DNA from: Streptomyces tsukubensis | GTDB lineage: Bacteria > Actinomycetota > Actinomycetes > Streptomycetales > Streptomycetaceae | DNA: 64,000 nucleotides | Assembly: GCF_009296025.1 (NCBI RefSeq) | Contig: NZ_CP045178.1 | Location: 7,440,001-7,504,000, forward strand | Direction of reading: 5' to 3' | Shown: piece by piece, positions 36,201 to 41,863 of the stretch | How the letters are laid out: each line of letters opens with the position of its first letter | Position numbering within the stretch: the stretch's first letter is position 1 | Made by a program: the position numbers and the translations under genes | Notes under the pieces: generated by a model | Told to the model about the DNA's origin: nothing | The model's input: the letters and a program-made list of their open reading frames with translations, nothing else | Database searches by the model: none

Positions 36201-37559
36201 GGGGAGCGGATGTACCGCACCGGTGACCTCGCCAGGCGTACCGGGGAAGGCCACCTGGAGTTCGCCGGACGCAACGACTCCCAGGTGAAGGTGCGCGGCT
36301 TCCGCGTCGAACCGCACGAGGTCGAGGCGGCGATCGTGGCACACCCGGAGGTCGAGCGGGCGGTGGTGATCGCCCGGGACGGCAGGGGCTCAAGCAAGCA
36401 GCTCATCGCGTACGCGGTGCGGTCGGAGGGCGTCGAGGGGCTGGATCCGCGGGAGGTGCGCGAGTTCCTGGCGGAGCGGCTGCCCGACTACATGGTCCCG
36501 GCCGCGATCGTGCCCGTGGACCGGATGCCCCTGACGCCGAACGGCAAGCTCGACCGGGCCGCGCTGCCGGAACCGGAGTTCACCGGCGAGGTGTACCGGG
36601 CCCCCCGCACGGAGGACGAGGCGCGTCTGGCGGAGCTGTTCCGCGAGGTGCTCGGCCTGGACCGGGTGGGGCTCGACGACAACTTCTTCGCGCTCGGTGG
36701 ACACTCCCTGCTGGCGACCCAGCTGATCGGCCGTGTCGAGCGGGCCTTCGGCGTCGGCCTCCCGATCCGGGTGGTGTTCGAGCACCCCACCGTCGCGGCG
36801 CTGGCCGACCGGCTGCGCACCGACGCGGGATCCCACGTCGAGGACCGGTTCGCGCCACTGCTGACGATCCGCTCCGAGGGCGAGGGGGAGCCGCTCTGGT
36901 TCGTCCAGCCCGGATTCGGGCTCGGCTGGTCGTATCTCAACTTCGCCCCGCACGTGCGGGACCGGCCGGTGTACGCGTTCCAGGCGCCGGCCTTCAGCGG
37001 GGCGCCGTCTCCCCGGTCCATGGAGGAGTTCGTGCACGACTGCCTGCGGCGGATCCAGGAGGTTCAGCCCGCGGGCCCGTACCACCTCTTCGGCTGGTCG
37101 TTCGGCGGGACCGCCGCGCACGCGATGGCCGTGGAACTGGAGCGGCGCGGACACGAGGTGGGCCTGCTGGGGCTGTTGGACTGCGCCCCGAGCACCTATT
37201 TCCACGACGCCGAGGTGCCCCCGCCGCACGACGTCGAGAGGGTCCTGAGCGAGTACGTGGGCAGCATGCTCGCCCCGGAGGACGTCCGCGACGTCGTGCG
37301 CAGGGCCGCGGTCGCCTGGATCAACCACATGGAGATCCTCCAGGGCTTCACCTCGCCCGTCCACGTCGGCAATGCCCTCTTCTTCAAGGCGACGCGGAGC
37401 CAGGACGGCCGCTACGCCGGTGATGACGGCAATTGGAAGCAGCACGTCACCGGGACGGTCGAGGCGTACGACATCGAGGCCGACCACGAGGGCATGTGCG
37501 ACGCGGCCCCGGCCGCCGAGATCAGCAGGATCGTCAACCGGAAGCTCGGAACGGCATGA
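21240..37559 (+). CDS. NRPS1: C-A-T-E / C-A-T / C-A-T-E / C-A-T-TE
   Basis: A 5439-residue four-module synthetase. C1 (HHSAVDG, about 129), A1 (about 450-960), T1 GGDS (about 1006), E1 (HHLVVDG, about 1212). C2 (HHVLFDG, about 1706), A2 (about 2010-2515), T2 GGHS (about 2559). C3 (HHIAADG, about 2746), A3 (about 3070-3570), T3 GGDS, E3 (about 3680-4160). C4 (about 4307), A4 (about 4615-5110), T4 GGHS, TE with GWSFGG (about 5284) and His in DHEGM. All catalytic motifs look intact. Pocket residues by eye: A1 DVFSVAGYA, A2 DVFCVAFVY, A3 DVFQVGAYA, A4 DIFHVAGYA; A1, A3 and A4 form one subfamily. Substrates are not assignable with confidence. C1 at the extreme N-terminus means it elongates a donor, probably from NRPS2. 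ATG 21240, SD AGGGGAG. Confidence 0.93.
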   Translation: MIPLSFAQRRLWFLQQFEGISATYNIPVALRFAGALDPAVLVASLRDVIARHESLRTLFVQDTDGNPFQQVVPADEVEFDVPVHGITPDEVDDAVARVAGHRFDLSSRVPIRAELFRCGPDTHVLALVMHHSAVDGESMGPLVRDLSAAYTARLAGGEPQWEELPVQYTDYALWQREVLGDESDPHSELSGQLAYWKEELSGAPQPLTPPADHVRPPVPSHEGGLVEFAVEPADWAAVERLARAHEASPPMVLQAALAVLLSRLGCGDDVSIGSPIAGRADEALADLVGFFVNTWVLRVDLSGNPTFEEVLCRVRDKALSAYDHQDAPFDRLVETLNPERSSAYHPLFQVMFAWQETARVSFELPGVRAELTPVPTGTAKFDLDFSFGLDAAGLGLEGYVEYATDLFDRGGVEVLVGRFVRVLRGVVGDPGVRVGGVEVLGEVEREWLVRGVNDTAVGLPVGLTLGGLVERRVVVDPGAVAVVCGDVWLSYGELNARANRLARELVGRGVGPESLVGVALPRSVDLVVGLLGVLKSGAGYVPIDPRYPSGRLGLVLSEACPRWLLTDGVTAGGLPGGDVPRLLLDGLDLSSGDGSDLRAGELSGVLRPDNVAYVMYTSGSTGVPKGVTITHAGVLNDAFSLAATVGLTSRSRMLFATSVNFDVSAFEVFSALAVGATVEVVRDVLELAERDRWEGSVISAVPSVFGELVDEIADRISVETVVFAGEVLTSSFVERIRAVLPGVRVVNGYGQSESFYATAFELAPSAVWDGSGNVPIGGPLGNMRVYVLGSGLAPVARGVVGELYVAGAVGRGYHGRSGLTAERFVADPFGPAGERMYRTGDLARWTVDGRLECVGRADSQVKLRGLRIEPAEVEAALAAHPGVAAAVAVVREGRGAAGRQLVGYLVPAHGVGSGDPDLRAGVDVAEVRGFVAERLPEYMVPSVLVVLERLPLDVNGKVDRGSLPAPEYVVGEYRGPGSVVEEVLASVFAQVLGLDRVGVDDDFFAVGGDSIRSIQVVARARGRGVEVSPRQVFEARTVAGLAAVARAERGVVLEELAGGGVGSMPLLPAAAHLLALGGGVGRFSMSALLDLPVGIDASGLAATLRAVLDRHDVLRSRLVTEDGVTVLRVGPPGAVPVEGLIRRVVGDGTGTGNESGDRNGDGSGDGSGWRAAVTREMNAAMGRLDPFGGVMAQFVWFDAGPSVAGRLLLVLHHLVVDGVSWRVLLPDLAAAWVRVCSGGEVVLPGVGTSVRRWAHALAEEACGELRVGELGRWEEVLRGSDVVVGWRRPDPVVDTMGTLDSVRVEVPVGVTEVLLTRLPAVFRGGVNDGLLAALVMAVAKWRPGGGSSLLVRLEGHGREEVVVPGADLSRTVGWFTSMFPVRLEVAGFDLEEAFAGGDAAGAVVKAVKEQLLAVPDKGVGYGLLRYLNGAAGRVLGAYPEPQVGFNYLGRFSASDMPEELRGVGFGQVLEWDDGGGVFDADMPVLSALEINSFVADRGRGPCLEAVFGFPSGVLGREDVAGLAGWWRAALTALAGHVGGPGAGGLTPSDLPLVRVGQGRILGWERVCPGLVDVWPLTPLQSGLLFHSRFTDAPVDAYQVQLVFHLSGVVDAGRMRAAGQALLDRHATLRSAFHPDADGWVQLVPRRAALPWKEHDLRQLSPDRRTSALEQLLADDHRVHFDPACPPLLRLALVRLDDDSSELVLTAHHVLFDGWSIPLLLQDLLRLYGSGGDPGSLPAVRGHRDFLAWLAEQDRDAAARAWAEELDGVDEPTLLAPGAATAPAQADFRQVEVALPAAEARRLASRAAELGITVNTFVQGGWALLLGRLTGRQDVVFGATVSGRPAELHGVDTMVGMFINTLPVRVVLDPSATVAELLTTLQSHQAALLDHHHHGLADIQRATGLPALFDTLVVFESYPIDQSALSEAGGEAGITCTGIRPFAGTHYPLTVTADLTGHLKLALEYKPEVFDRAHVEEIAERYLHVLRALVAEPDRPVATVDVLTAGERDHLSRVLNDTAVPFTERTIPELFEQGVASTPDAEALVCGDVSLSYAELNARANRLAHWLISRGVGPETRVAVALPRSAELIVALLAVLKSGGAYLPLDLAYPTARIAHLLDDARPGLVLTNAEFAAGLPEFAEAAVLADPALAADVAGRPDRDPVDADRHAPLRPRNAAYVIYTSGSTGRPKGVVVAHAGVGNLAAWGVAELGAETFTRALATTSTTFDVSVFDTLVPLLVGGAVVLLDDALAVVEEEFVEASLLCVVPSALDAMADRARLDRVGTIVLAGEALPASLVRKVRETWPQVRMANFYGPTEATVYAAGCVDDGTGDGTLPIGTPLANCGSYVLDGRLGLAPQGVPGELYLAGAGLARGYLDRPGLSAERFVADPYGPPGTRMYRTGDLARWGDDGNLEYLGRADTQAKVRGFRVEPGEIESVLAAHPDVERAVVLARTGKDHGLTLVGYAVPAAHASELSADDLRRFAGERLPEYMVPAAIVAMDRLPLTPNGKLDRAALPAPEFTGSTYRAPRTAVEHTLAGLFADVLGVEHVGVDDDFFALGGHSLLVTKLISRIRTAFEVELRIRTVFESPTVAGLRGRLSLGDRARPVLSRRAETTGAVPVSFAQRRLWFMHRFEGPSATYNIPVALKLTGELDPAALAAAVRDVVARHESLRTLLVEDADGMPFQRVVPVGELDFDVPLSPAPSHEVPAALSAVMEHRFDLFTEIPIRATLFRHAPEEHVLALVVHHIAADGESMAPLARDLSTAYAARVEGREPGWDALPVQYTDYTLWQRELLGDEDDPHSTVARQSGYWLEELAGAPQPLPLPTDRPRPPSASRRGDGIEFDVDPELLAAVREVARRNEATVPMVLQAALAVLLSRLGCGDDVSIGSPIAGRADEALADLVGFFVNTWVLRVDLSGNPTFEELLRRVRDKALSAYDHQDAPFERLVEILNPDRSNAYHPLFQTMLAWQDDNSLIDFDLAGVHAVLEIVPTRTAKFDLQFTFGLDAAGQGLGGYVEYATDLFDRGGVEVLVGRFVRVLRGVVGDPGVRVGGVEVLGEVEREWLVRGVNDTAVGLPVGLTLGGLVERRVVVDPGAVAVVCGDVWLSYGELNARANRLARELVGRGVGPESLVGVALPRSVDLVVGLLGVLKSGAGYVPIDPRYPSGRLGLVLSEACPRWLLTDGVTAGGLPGGDVPRLLLDGLDLSSGDGSDLRAGELSGVLRPDNVAYVMYTSGSTGVPKGVTITHANLVNGVSRLAEVVEVEPGTRMLGATSVNFDVSVFEVFSALAVGASVEVVEDVLELAKRDGWTGGSLQAVPSVFAEILDQVTGRMSVDTVVLGGDALPAALLEKVRAAIPGVRLMQAYGQTEDFYATTYRIPDDWSGTGNVPIGRPLGNMRVYVLGSGLAPVARGVVGELYVAGAVGRGYHGRSGLTAERFVADPFGPAGERMYRTGDLVRWTVDGQLEYLGRGDAQMKIRGFRVEPAEIEAALLAHPGIDQAVTVIRDGRGAGTKQLVGYVVPAHGVGSGDPDLRAGVDVAEVRGFVAERLPEYMVPSVLVVLERLPLDVNGKVDRGSLPAPEYVVGEYRGPGSVVEEVLASVFAQVLGLDRVGVDDDFFAVGGDSIRSIQVVARARGRGVEVSPRQVFEARTVAGLAAVARAERGVVLEELAGGGVGSMPLLPAAAHLLALGGGVGRFSMSALLDLPVGIDASGLAATLRAVLDRHDVLRSRLITEDGAPALMVSAPGSVPVEGLIRRVAGDGAWESDAWRQSAAEELDSAMGRLDPFGGVMAQFVWFDAGPSVAGRLLLVLHHLVVDGVSWRVLLPDLAAAWVRVCSGGEVVLPGVGTSVRRWAHALAEEACGELRVGELGRWEEVLRGSDVVVGWRRPDPVVDTMGTLDSVRVEVPVGVTEVLLTRLPAVFRGGVNDGLLAALVMAVAKWRPGGGSSLLVRLEGHGREEVVVPGADLSRTVGWFTSMFPVRLEVAGFDLEEAFAGGDAAGAVVKAVKEQLLAVPDKGVGYGLLRYLNGAAGRVLGAYPEPQVGFNYLGRFSASDMPEELRGVGFGQVLEWDDGGGVFDADMPVLSALEINSFVADRGRGPCLEAVFGFPSGVLGREDVAGLAGWWRAALTALAGHVGGPGAGGLTPSDLPLVRVGQGRILGWERVCPGLVDVWPLTPLQSGLLFHSRFTDAPVDAYQVQLVFHLSGVVDAGRMRAAGQALLDRHATLRSAFHPDADGWVQLVLDRVELPWREHDLRALPEELRDDALERLLADDHRAHFDPACPPLLRLALVRLDDDSSELVLTAHHVLFDGWSIPLLLQDLLRLYGSGGDPGSLPAVRGHRDFLAWLAEQDRDAAARAWAEELDGVDEPTLLAPGAADWAGAGVERVEVELSMAETRELARRASELGITLNTAVQGAWAVLISQLTGIQDVMFGATVSGRPAELHGVDTMVGMFINTLPVRARIAPADTLADLLVDLQRHQAALLDHHHYGLADIQRSTGLQTLFDTLVVYESYPTDQSGLAEANNRAGIHCTGLRPYAGSTHYPLAVIAVATAQLQLSLEYRQDLFAHATVEDMGARLLRILRELLADPGRRIAGIDTLEPWDRARLDAFNDTEAAVPDEPVHRIIERQTAATPDAVAVRCGEVALTYRELDERAARLAVGLRRRGAGPETLVALALPRSTDLVVAVVGILKAGAAYLPIDPKYASDRLVFMLEDAGPVLLLTDLATAPALPATDVPHVHLEDIDLAATADRTVLPTDLRPDNLAYVMYTSGSTGTPKGAALTHANIVGPVTRLAEILGSGPTSRMLGAASVNFDISVFEYFLTLTTGGCVEMVRDVLVLGEGGDWEGRVVHTVPSALGEVLDRCTGALRLETVVLAGEAFPPDLLHKIRAVMPGTRVINGYGQTEDFYAMTFDIPDAWEGEGGMPIGTPLSNIRVYVLDGALNPVPPGAVGEVYVAGRVGRGYYGRPGLTSERFVADPFGPAGERMYRTGDLARRTGEGHLEFAGRNDSQVKVRGFRVEPHEVEAAIVAHPEVERAVVIARDGRGSSKQLIAYAVRSEGVEGLDPREVREFLAERLPDYMVPAAIVPVDRMPLTPNGKLDRAALPEPEFTGEVYRAPRTEDEARLAELFREVLGLDRVGLDDNFFALGGHSLLATQLIGRVERAFGVGLPIRVVFEHPTVAALADRLRTDAGSHVEDRFAPLLTIRSEGEGEPLWFVQPGFGLGWSYLNFAPHVRDRPVYAFQAPAFSGAPSPRSMEEFVHDCLRRIQEVQPAGPYHLFGWSFGGTAAHAMAVELERRGHEVGLLGLLDCAPSTYFHDAEVPPPHDVERVLSEYVGSMLAPEDVRDVVRRAAVAWINHMEILQGFTSPVHVGNALFFKATRSQDGRYAGDDGNWKQHVTGTVEAYDIEADHEGMCDAAPAAEISRIVNRKLGTA
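21987..26824 (+). repeat. Copy 1 of an intragenic two-module repeat (C1 to C2)
   Basis: Discontinuous near-identical tracts shared with 29835-34624: 21987-22227 (C1, a few mismatches), 22440-23135 (A1 N-part, two mismatches seen), 23576-23764, 23964-24608 (A1 C-part, T1, E1 start), 24777-26164 (E1 into C2, one mismatch seen), 26250-26576 and 26742-26824 (C2). Offsets shift between 7848, 7851, 7845, 7803 and 7800, so small indels lie only in the unshared parts. The tracts are strikingly C-poor: 5 C in 60 bases at 22441-22500, against 21 in 60 at 22261-22320. Confidence 0.95.
29835..34624 (+). repeat. Copy 2 of the intragenic two-module repeat (C3 to C4)
   Basis: Partner of 21987-26824, covering C3 to C4. 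Matching tracts are 29835-30078, 30291-30986, 31421-31609, 31809-32453, 32580-33967, 34053-34379 and 34542-34624. Between 30987 and 31420 (A3 pocket, cores A4-A6) the sequence diverges fully from copy 1 and returns to normal Streptomyces codon use. The E3 region is essentially identical to E1. Confidence 0.95.
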
Positions 37560-37560
37560 C

Positions 37561-37602
37561 GAACGCGCTGCCGGGGGAGGGTATTCCTCCGGCAGCGCGT
37601 TC
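37561..37602 (+). terminator. Strong hairpin after NRPS1
   Basis: GAACGCGCTGCCGG and CCGGCAGCGCGTTC pair perfectly, extended by AGG/CCT, around a GTATT loop. It starts two bases after the NRPS1 TGA. No U-tract follows, as is usual in Streptomyces. It lies between convergent genes and may serve both. Confidence 0.85.
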
Positions 37603-37603
37603 G

Positions 37604-37740
37604 CAGCCGACAGCCGACAGCCGACAGCCGACAGCCGGCCGAGGCGGGAAGCCGACCGGCTGCACGAGGTGACGGGAAGTTGGCCCGCTATCAGGTGACG
37701 GGAAGCAGCCGACCCGCTACCTACCAGGTGACGGGAAGCT
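37604..37740. repeat. Short repeats and P450 3'-end copies
   Basis: CAGCCGA repeats five times (37604-37638, last copy one mismatch). GGTGACGGGAAG then occurs three times (about 37669, 37694, 37728); only the third encodes the P450 C-terminus (on the minus strand). The first two look like duplicated fragments of the gene end left outside the frame. Confidence 0.8.
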
Positions 37741-38959
37741 CGGCGAGGCCGAAGACGCCCTCGTCGTCGCTCCTGTACCTCAGTTCGTCGAACGGCACGG
37801 CCAGTTCCATACCGGGCAGGCGGGCACCCAGCGAGTCGAAGATCACCTGCAATTCCAGCCTGGCCAGGCTCTGGCCCAGGCACTGGTGGGCGCCGAAGCC
37901 GAAGGCCAGATGGCTGCGGGCCGGGCGGTCGATGTCGAATACGTCGGGCTCGGGGAAGACCGCAGGATCGTGGTCGGCCGCGTTGGTCAGCGCCACCAGG
38001 CCCTCGCCCGCACGGATGACCTTTCCACCCAGCTCGACATCCTCGGTGGCGACCCGTGTCATCGTCAGCTCGGCGATGGTGAAGCAGCGCAGCATCTCCT
38101 CCACCGCCCCCGGAGTCAGCGAGGGGTCGGCGGCGATCCGCGCGCGCTGCTCGGGATGGCGCAGGAGCGCCATCGCGCCGAGCGAGATCATGCCGGTCAT
38201 GTTCTCCGACCCGCCGATGAACAGCAGCAGCGCCAGCCCCGTCAGCCAGGTGCGGTCGTAGGTGCCGCTCTCCTTGTTCTTGGCGATCTGCCTGCTGAGG
38301 AGGTCGTCGCCGGGCTCGGCCTCCTTCTTCTCGATCAGCTCCATCAGATATCCGCTGAGCGCCCCGAACGCCTCGTCCCTGTCGGCCTCCGAGGTCAGAC
38401 CGCTGATCAGCAGGGAGTTGGTGGACAGGAACCACGCGTGGTCGGCGCGGGGGATACCGAGTTGCTCGAACATCACCAGCGCAGGCACGGGGACCGCGAA
38501 CTCCGCCACCAGGTCGATACGCCGAGGGCCTCGCAGGATCGCGTCCAGCCGCTCGTCGACGATGCGCTGGACGCGGGGCCGCAGGTCACGGGTCCGTTTC
38601 GCGGTGTACTCGCTGATCACCTTGCGACGGGCCTCGCCGTGGGTCGGCGGGTCCATGTGGATCAGCAGTTGGATCGGCTGCTCGCTGGGCCGCTCCGGGG
38701 TGAAGAAGGGGTATCCGGGCAGGTTGACGTCCGAGCTGAACCGGGCGTCGGTGAGCACGGCGCGGATGTCGTCGTAGCGGGTGAGGACCCACGCCTCGTC
38801 CTTGTTCGGCAGTCCGAGCCGGGAGACGGGCTCCTCCTCCCGCAGCTCGGCGTAGTCGGAGGGCGGGGAGAAGGGACAGGTACGGGGGATGGGCAGGGTC
38901 CGGCCGGCCGGTGCGGCCAGTCCCGACGCGGATGGATCGGTCACGGTGGGGTGCTCCAT
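37721..38959 (-). CDS. Cytochrome P450 (tailoring)
   Basis: About 412 residues, a class I bacterial P450. The haem-Cys loop is FGFGAHQCLGQ near the C-terminus. The I-helix is LFIGGSENMTG, where the common AGxDT reads GGSEN-Met, so the acid/alcohol proton-relay pair is altered. The ExxR helix is present (EEMLR). No ferredoxin gene is adjacent. It probably hydroxylates or desaturates a carrier-bound residue or the released peptide. ATG 38959 has no ribosome site; GTG 38944, with GGAG nine bases upstream, is a good alternative start. It is convergent with NRPS1 and in the same direction as the second P450. Confidence 0.88.
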   Translation of the reverse strand: MEHPTVTDPSASGLAAPAGRTLPIPRTCPFSPPSDYAELREEEPVSRLGLPNKDEAWVLTRYDDIRAVLTDARFSSDVNLPGYPFFTPERPSEQPIQLLIHMDPPTHGEARRKVISEYTAKRTRDLRPRVQRIVDERLDAILRGPRRIDLVAEFAVPVPALVMFEQLGIPRADHAWFLSTNSLLISGLTSEADRDEAFGALSGYLMELIEKKEAEPGDDLLSRQIAKNKESGTYDRTWLTGLALLLFIGGSENMTGMISLGAMALLRHPEQRARIAADPSLTPGAVEEMLRCFTIAELTMTRVATEDVELGGKVIRAGEGLVALTNAADHDPAVFPEPDVFDIDRPARSHLAFGFGAHQCLGQSLARLELQVIFDSLGARLPGMELAVPFDELRYRSDDEGVFGLAELPVTW

Positions 38960-39359
38960 TCGTCGGACGTACGGGGGCGGCGCGGCCGGGTGGCCACGCC
39001 GCCCGAGACTCGCTCCGCACTGTCGCGTGCCGTCGGCGTCCGCGATGAGGGGGACGGCGTCCCTCGGACACAGGCCGGCCGGCTCGCCGCGGTGGCGAGC
39101 GGGGACGGTGCGGGATCGAGCCGGGATGGTGCGGGATCGGCCGGGGCGGTGCGGGATCGGTCGGGGATGGTGCGGGACAAGGGCGGGGACGCTACGGGGC
39201 CGACCGAAGGCGGCGCGGGATCGAGCGGTGTCACGTTTCCTCGTCGCCCCGGCCGAACACCTTTCGTCGCCCGGCGAACACCTCGGGAGCGGTCAGGGGG
39301 CGCACACTCCGGTGCCCGTACGGTCGCCCCCTGTCCCCGCGGATCCCTGCTCCGTCGGC
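38960..39359. other. Intergenic region with imperfect direct repeats
   Basis: 400 bases between two minus-strand P450 genes without a supported gene. Around 39105-39180, GGTGCGGGATCG recurs at about 20-base spacing in four drifted copies. The region is G/C-rich and should carry the promoter of the P450 at 38959. No clear terminator was found. Confidence 0.5.
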
Positions 39360-40568
39360 TCAGGCCCCGTCCCACCTCACGGGAAGGCGGTCGACGCCGA
39401 ACACGTCGGAGTTGAACCGCAGCGGGATGTCGTCGGGGTCGATGTCCAGGCGGAGCTTCGGGAACCGCGCGAACAGGGAGGGCAGCGTGACGCGCATCTC
39501 CACGCGGGCCAGGTCCTTGCCCATGCACAGGTGGACACCGCGCCCGAAGGCGACGTGCCCCGACGCCTGCCGGTGCAGGTCGAAGGCGTTGGGGTCGGAG
39601 AACTTCCGAGGGTCACGGTTGGCCGCCTGGTTCGACAGGGCCACGCTGTCGCCCGCCCGGATCAGCTGCCCGCCGAGTTCCACGTCCTCCAGGGCCGCCC
39701 GCGCCCCCGTGTGGGTGATGGTCAGATAGCGCAGCAACTCCTCGACGGTCCGGTCGGTGAGGGCCGGGTCGGAGCGGAACGCGGCGAGCTGCTCGGGGTT
39801 GCGCAGCAGCACCCAGGTGCCCAGCGCGATCATGTTGGCGGTGGTCTCGAATCCCGCGCCCAGCATCAGGGCCGCGATGTTGGCGATCTCCTCGTCCGTC
39901 AGGCCGGTCTCGGTGAGCTCGCTCATCAAATCGTTGTCGGGGCTGGTGCGCTTGGCCACGACCAGACCGGTGAGGTACTCCTGGATGGCGACGAGGCAGG
40001 CCCACTGTTCCTCGGTCGGCAGGTCGTTGTTGTTCACGCCGATCGCGTTGCTCTGGAACGCCTCGCGGTCCGCGTAGGGGACACCGAGCAGCTCGCATAT
40101 CACCAGTGCCGGAATGGGCAGGGCGTACGCCTCCACCAGGTCCGCGGAGGGACCGTGCTCCTCCATGGCGTCCAGGTATCCGTCGGTGATCTCCTGGATG
40201 CGGTCCTGCAGCTTGTCCATCCGGCGGCTGCTGAACCGGGGCTTGAGCAGGGTGCGGTAGCGGCCGGACTCCGGCAGGTCCATCCCGCCGAACATCCCCG
40301 GCGGGGCGGGCGGCAGCATCCCCTTGGTACCGGCTCCGGGCAGCGGGGAGTGGATGAGTTCGAACCGTGCGCTGAAGCGGTTGTCCTCCAGCACCGCGCG
40401 GACCAGCTCGTGACTGGTCACCAGCCAGCCCCGGTGCCCGTCGGGGAAGATCATCGGCACCACGGGCTGCTCCTCGCGCAGCCGTCCCAGGTCCTGGGGC
40501 GGATCGAAGGGGCAGCCGGAGGGACGTTTGATGGGCAGTTCCGGCAGTTCAGTGGCAGGGCGGGACAT
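39360..40568 (-). CDS. Second cytochrome P450
   Basis: A 402-residue P450 beginning MSRPATELPELP. The haem-Cys loop is FGRGVHLCMGKDLAR. The I-helix LGAGFETTAN has the normal acid-alcohol pair (Glu-Thr), so this one looks catalytically standard. ExxR is in EELLR. ATG 40568 has GGAAGGAAG upstream; the longer frame to 40688 lacks this. The two P450s differ clearly in sequence, so they should act at different positions. It is divergent from the arginine-modifying enzyme gene. Confidence 0.9.
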   Translation of the reverse strand: MSRPATELPELPIKRPSGCPFDPPQDLGRLREEQPVVPMIFPDGHRGWLVTSHELVRAVLEDNRFSARFELIHSPLPGAGTKGMLPPAPPGMFGGMDLPESGRYRTLLKPRFSSRRMDKLQDRIQEITDGYLDAMEEHGPSADLVEAYALPIPALVICELLGVPYADREAFQSNAIGVNNNDLPTEEQWACLVAIQEYLTGLVVAKRTSPDNDLMSELTETGLTDEEIANIAALMLGAGFETTANMIALGTWVLLRNPEQLAAFRSDPALTDRTVEELLRYLTITHTGARAALEDVELGGQLIRAGDSVALSNQAANRDPRKFSDPNAFDLHRQASGHVAFGRGVHLCMGKDLARVEMRVTLPSLFARFPKLRLDIDPDDIPLRFNSDVFGVDRLPVRWDGA

Positions 40569-40896
40569 GGGCTTCCTTTCCTCGGATGATCGCGGGGGAG
40601 ACGGGGCGTCCCCGCCGCCGCGGGCCGCTCCATCCGGCTCACCCCCGGTCGCCGCGGGCCGGGTCGCGGTGAAGTCCTCCCGGGCCACGCCGATCCGCGC
40701 GCCGGCCAGGACAGGACCGGATCGGCGAAAAACGCGTGCGTGCCGCCGAACGCTACAACGCGGTCTTGTGAATTGCTATCGTCTTCCCGACGCCCCGGCC
40801 CTATGAGAAAGTCTGTTGTCCCGTCGACAGGACGATCGCGGCGTGCGCTGATTTCCACCGTCCAGCCACAAACTGGTGCGCAAAGGAGTCAAGCAA
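40569..40896. promoter_or_regulatory. Divergent promoter region (P450 / amidinotransferase-family gene)
   Basis: 328 non-coding bases. A+T content rises at about 40770-40830 (TTGTGAATTGCTATC, ATGAGAAAGTCTG), a likely promoter zone. AAAGGAG at 40882-40888 is placed eight bases before TTG 40897, which decides the start of the downstream gene. Confidence 0.5.
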
Positions 40897-41736
40897 TTGC
40901 AGGGAAAGACTGGGCGACGCCCGACTCACCCCAGGACGGCTTCGCGACGGCGTTATCTGATGTGCCGTCCCACGTATTTCGACGTCACATATTCGATCAA
41001 CGTGTGGATGGACCCGTCCCGGCCCACCTCCGCGCGGACAGGACAGGAACAGTGGAAGGGGCTGCACGACACGTTCAGCACCCTCGGACACCGCGTGGAG
41101 CTGATCGAACCGGTGCCGGGCCTGCCCGACATGGTCTTCTCCGCCAACGGCGCCACCGTCGTGGACGGCAGAGCGCTCGTCGCGCGGTTCCGCGACCGGC
41201 AGCGGGCCGACGAGTCCGCTGCCTACCTCGACTGGTTCCGCGCGGCCGGCTGGTCCGAGGTGTGCCAGGCCGAGTACGTCAACGAGGGGGAAGGTGATTT
41301 CCTCTTCACCGGCACGGAAATCCTGGCCGGCACCGGATTCCGCAGCGATCAGCGCGCACACGACGAAGTGCGTGATTTCTTCGGCCGCCCAGTGGTGTCC
41401 CTGAGGCTGGTCGACCCACGGTTCTACCATCTCGACACGGCACTCTCCCATCTCGGAGACGGCGAAATAATGTACTATCCGGGCGCGTTTTCGAAGGAGA
41501 GTCGGTCAATTCTTTCCGAGCGATTCCCGAACGCCATTCTGGCCGATGAGTCCGACGCCGCCGTCTTCGGCCTCAACGCGGTTTCCGACGGGAAGAACGT
41601 GCTTCTTCCGCAGGCGGCCACCGGGCTCGCCGCGCGGTTGCGCGACCGCGGCTACACCCCGGTCGGCGCCGACCTCACCGAGCTTCTCAAGGCCGGCGGC
41701 AGCGTCAAGTGCTGCACCCTCGAACTGCGCGAGTGA
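40897..41736 (+). CDS. DDAH/arginine dihydrolase-like amidinohydrolase
   Basis: 279 residues of the guanidino-group-modifying superfamily: MCRPTYFDVTYSINVWMDP near the N-terminus, PDMVFSANGATV, catalytic His in FYHLDTALSH, and nucleophile Cys in SVKCCTLELR at the C-terminus. Relatives hydrolyse dimethylarginine, arginine (to citrulline) or, in arginine dihydrolases, arginine straight to ornithine. An ornithine-forming role would feed the ktzI/ktzT piperazate route, but that is inference. The TTG start is chosen for the strong AAAGGAG and because family homology covers RRRYLMCRP, before the internal ATG 40960. It probably forms an operon with the A protein downstream (127-base gap). Confidence 0.75.
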   Translation: MQGKTGRRPTHPRTASRRRYLMCRPTYFDVTYSINVWMDPSRPTSARTGQEQWKGLHDTFSTLGHRVELIEPVPGLPDMVFSANGATVVDGRALVARFRDRQRADESAAYLDWFRAAGWSEVCQAEYVNEGEGDFLFTGTEILAGTGFRSDQRAHDEVRDFFGRPVVSLRLVDPRFYHLDTALSHLGDGEIMYYPGAFSKESRSILSERFPNAILADESDAAVFGLNAVSDGKNVLLPQAATGLAARLRDRGYTPVGADLTELLKAGGSVKCCTLELRE

Positions 41737-41863
41737 GCAGGCCCCGCCGGGCGCCGGACGGGTGCGTGCTGCCGCGTCCCGTCGCCGGGACACCCGGCCC
41801 GCTCCGGCTCCCCGCGGGCTCCGCGAGGCCGCCGACGCAGGACGCGAGAAGGAGTACTCACGG

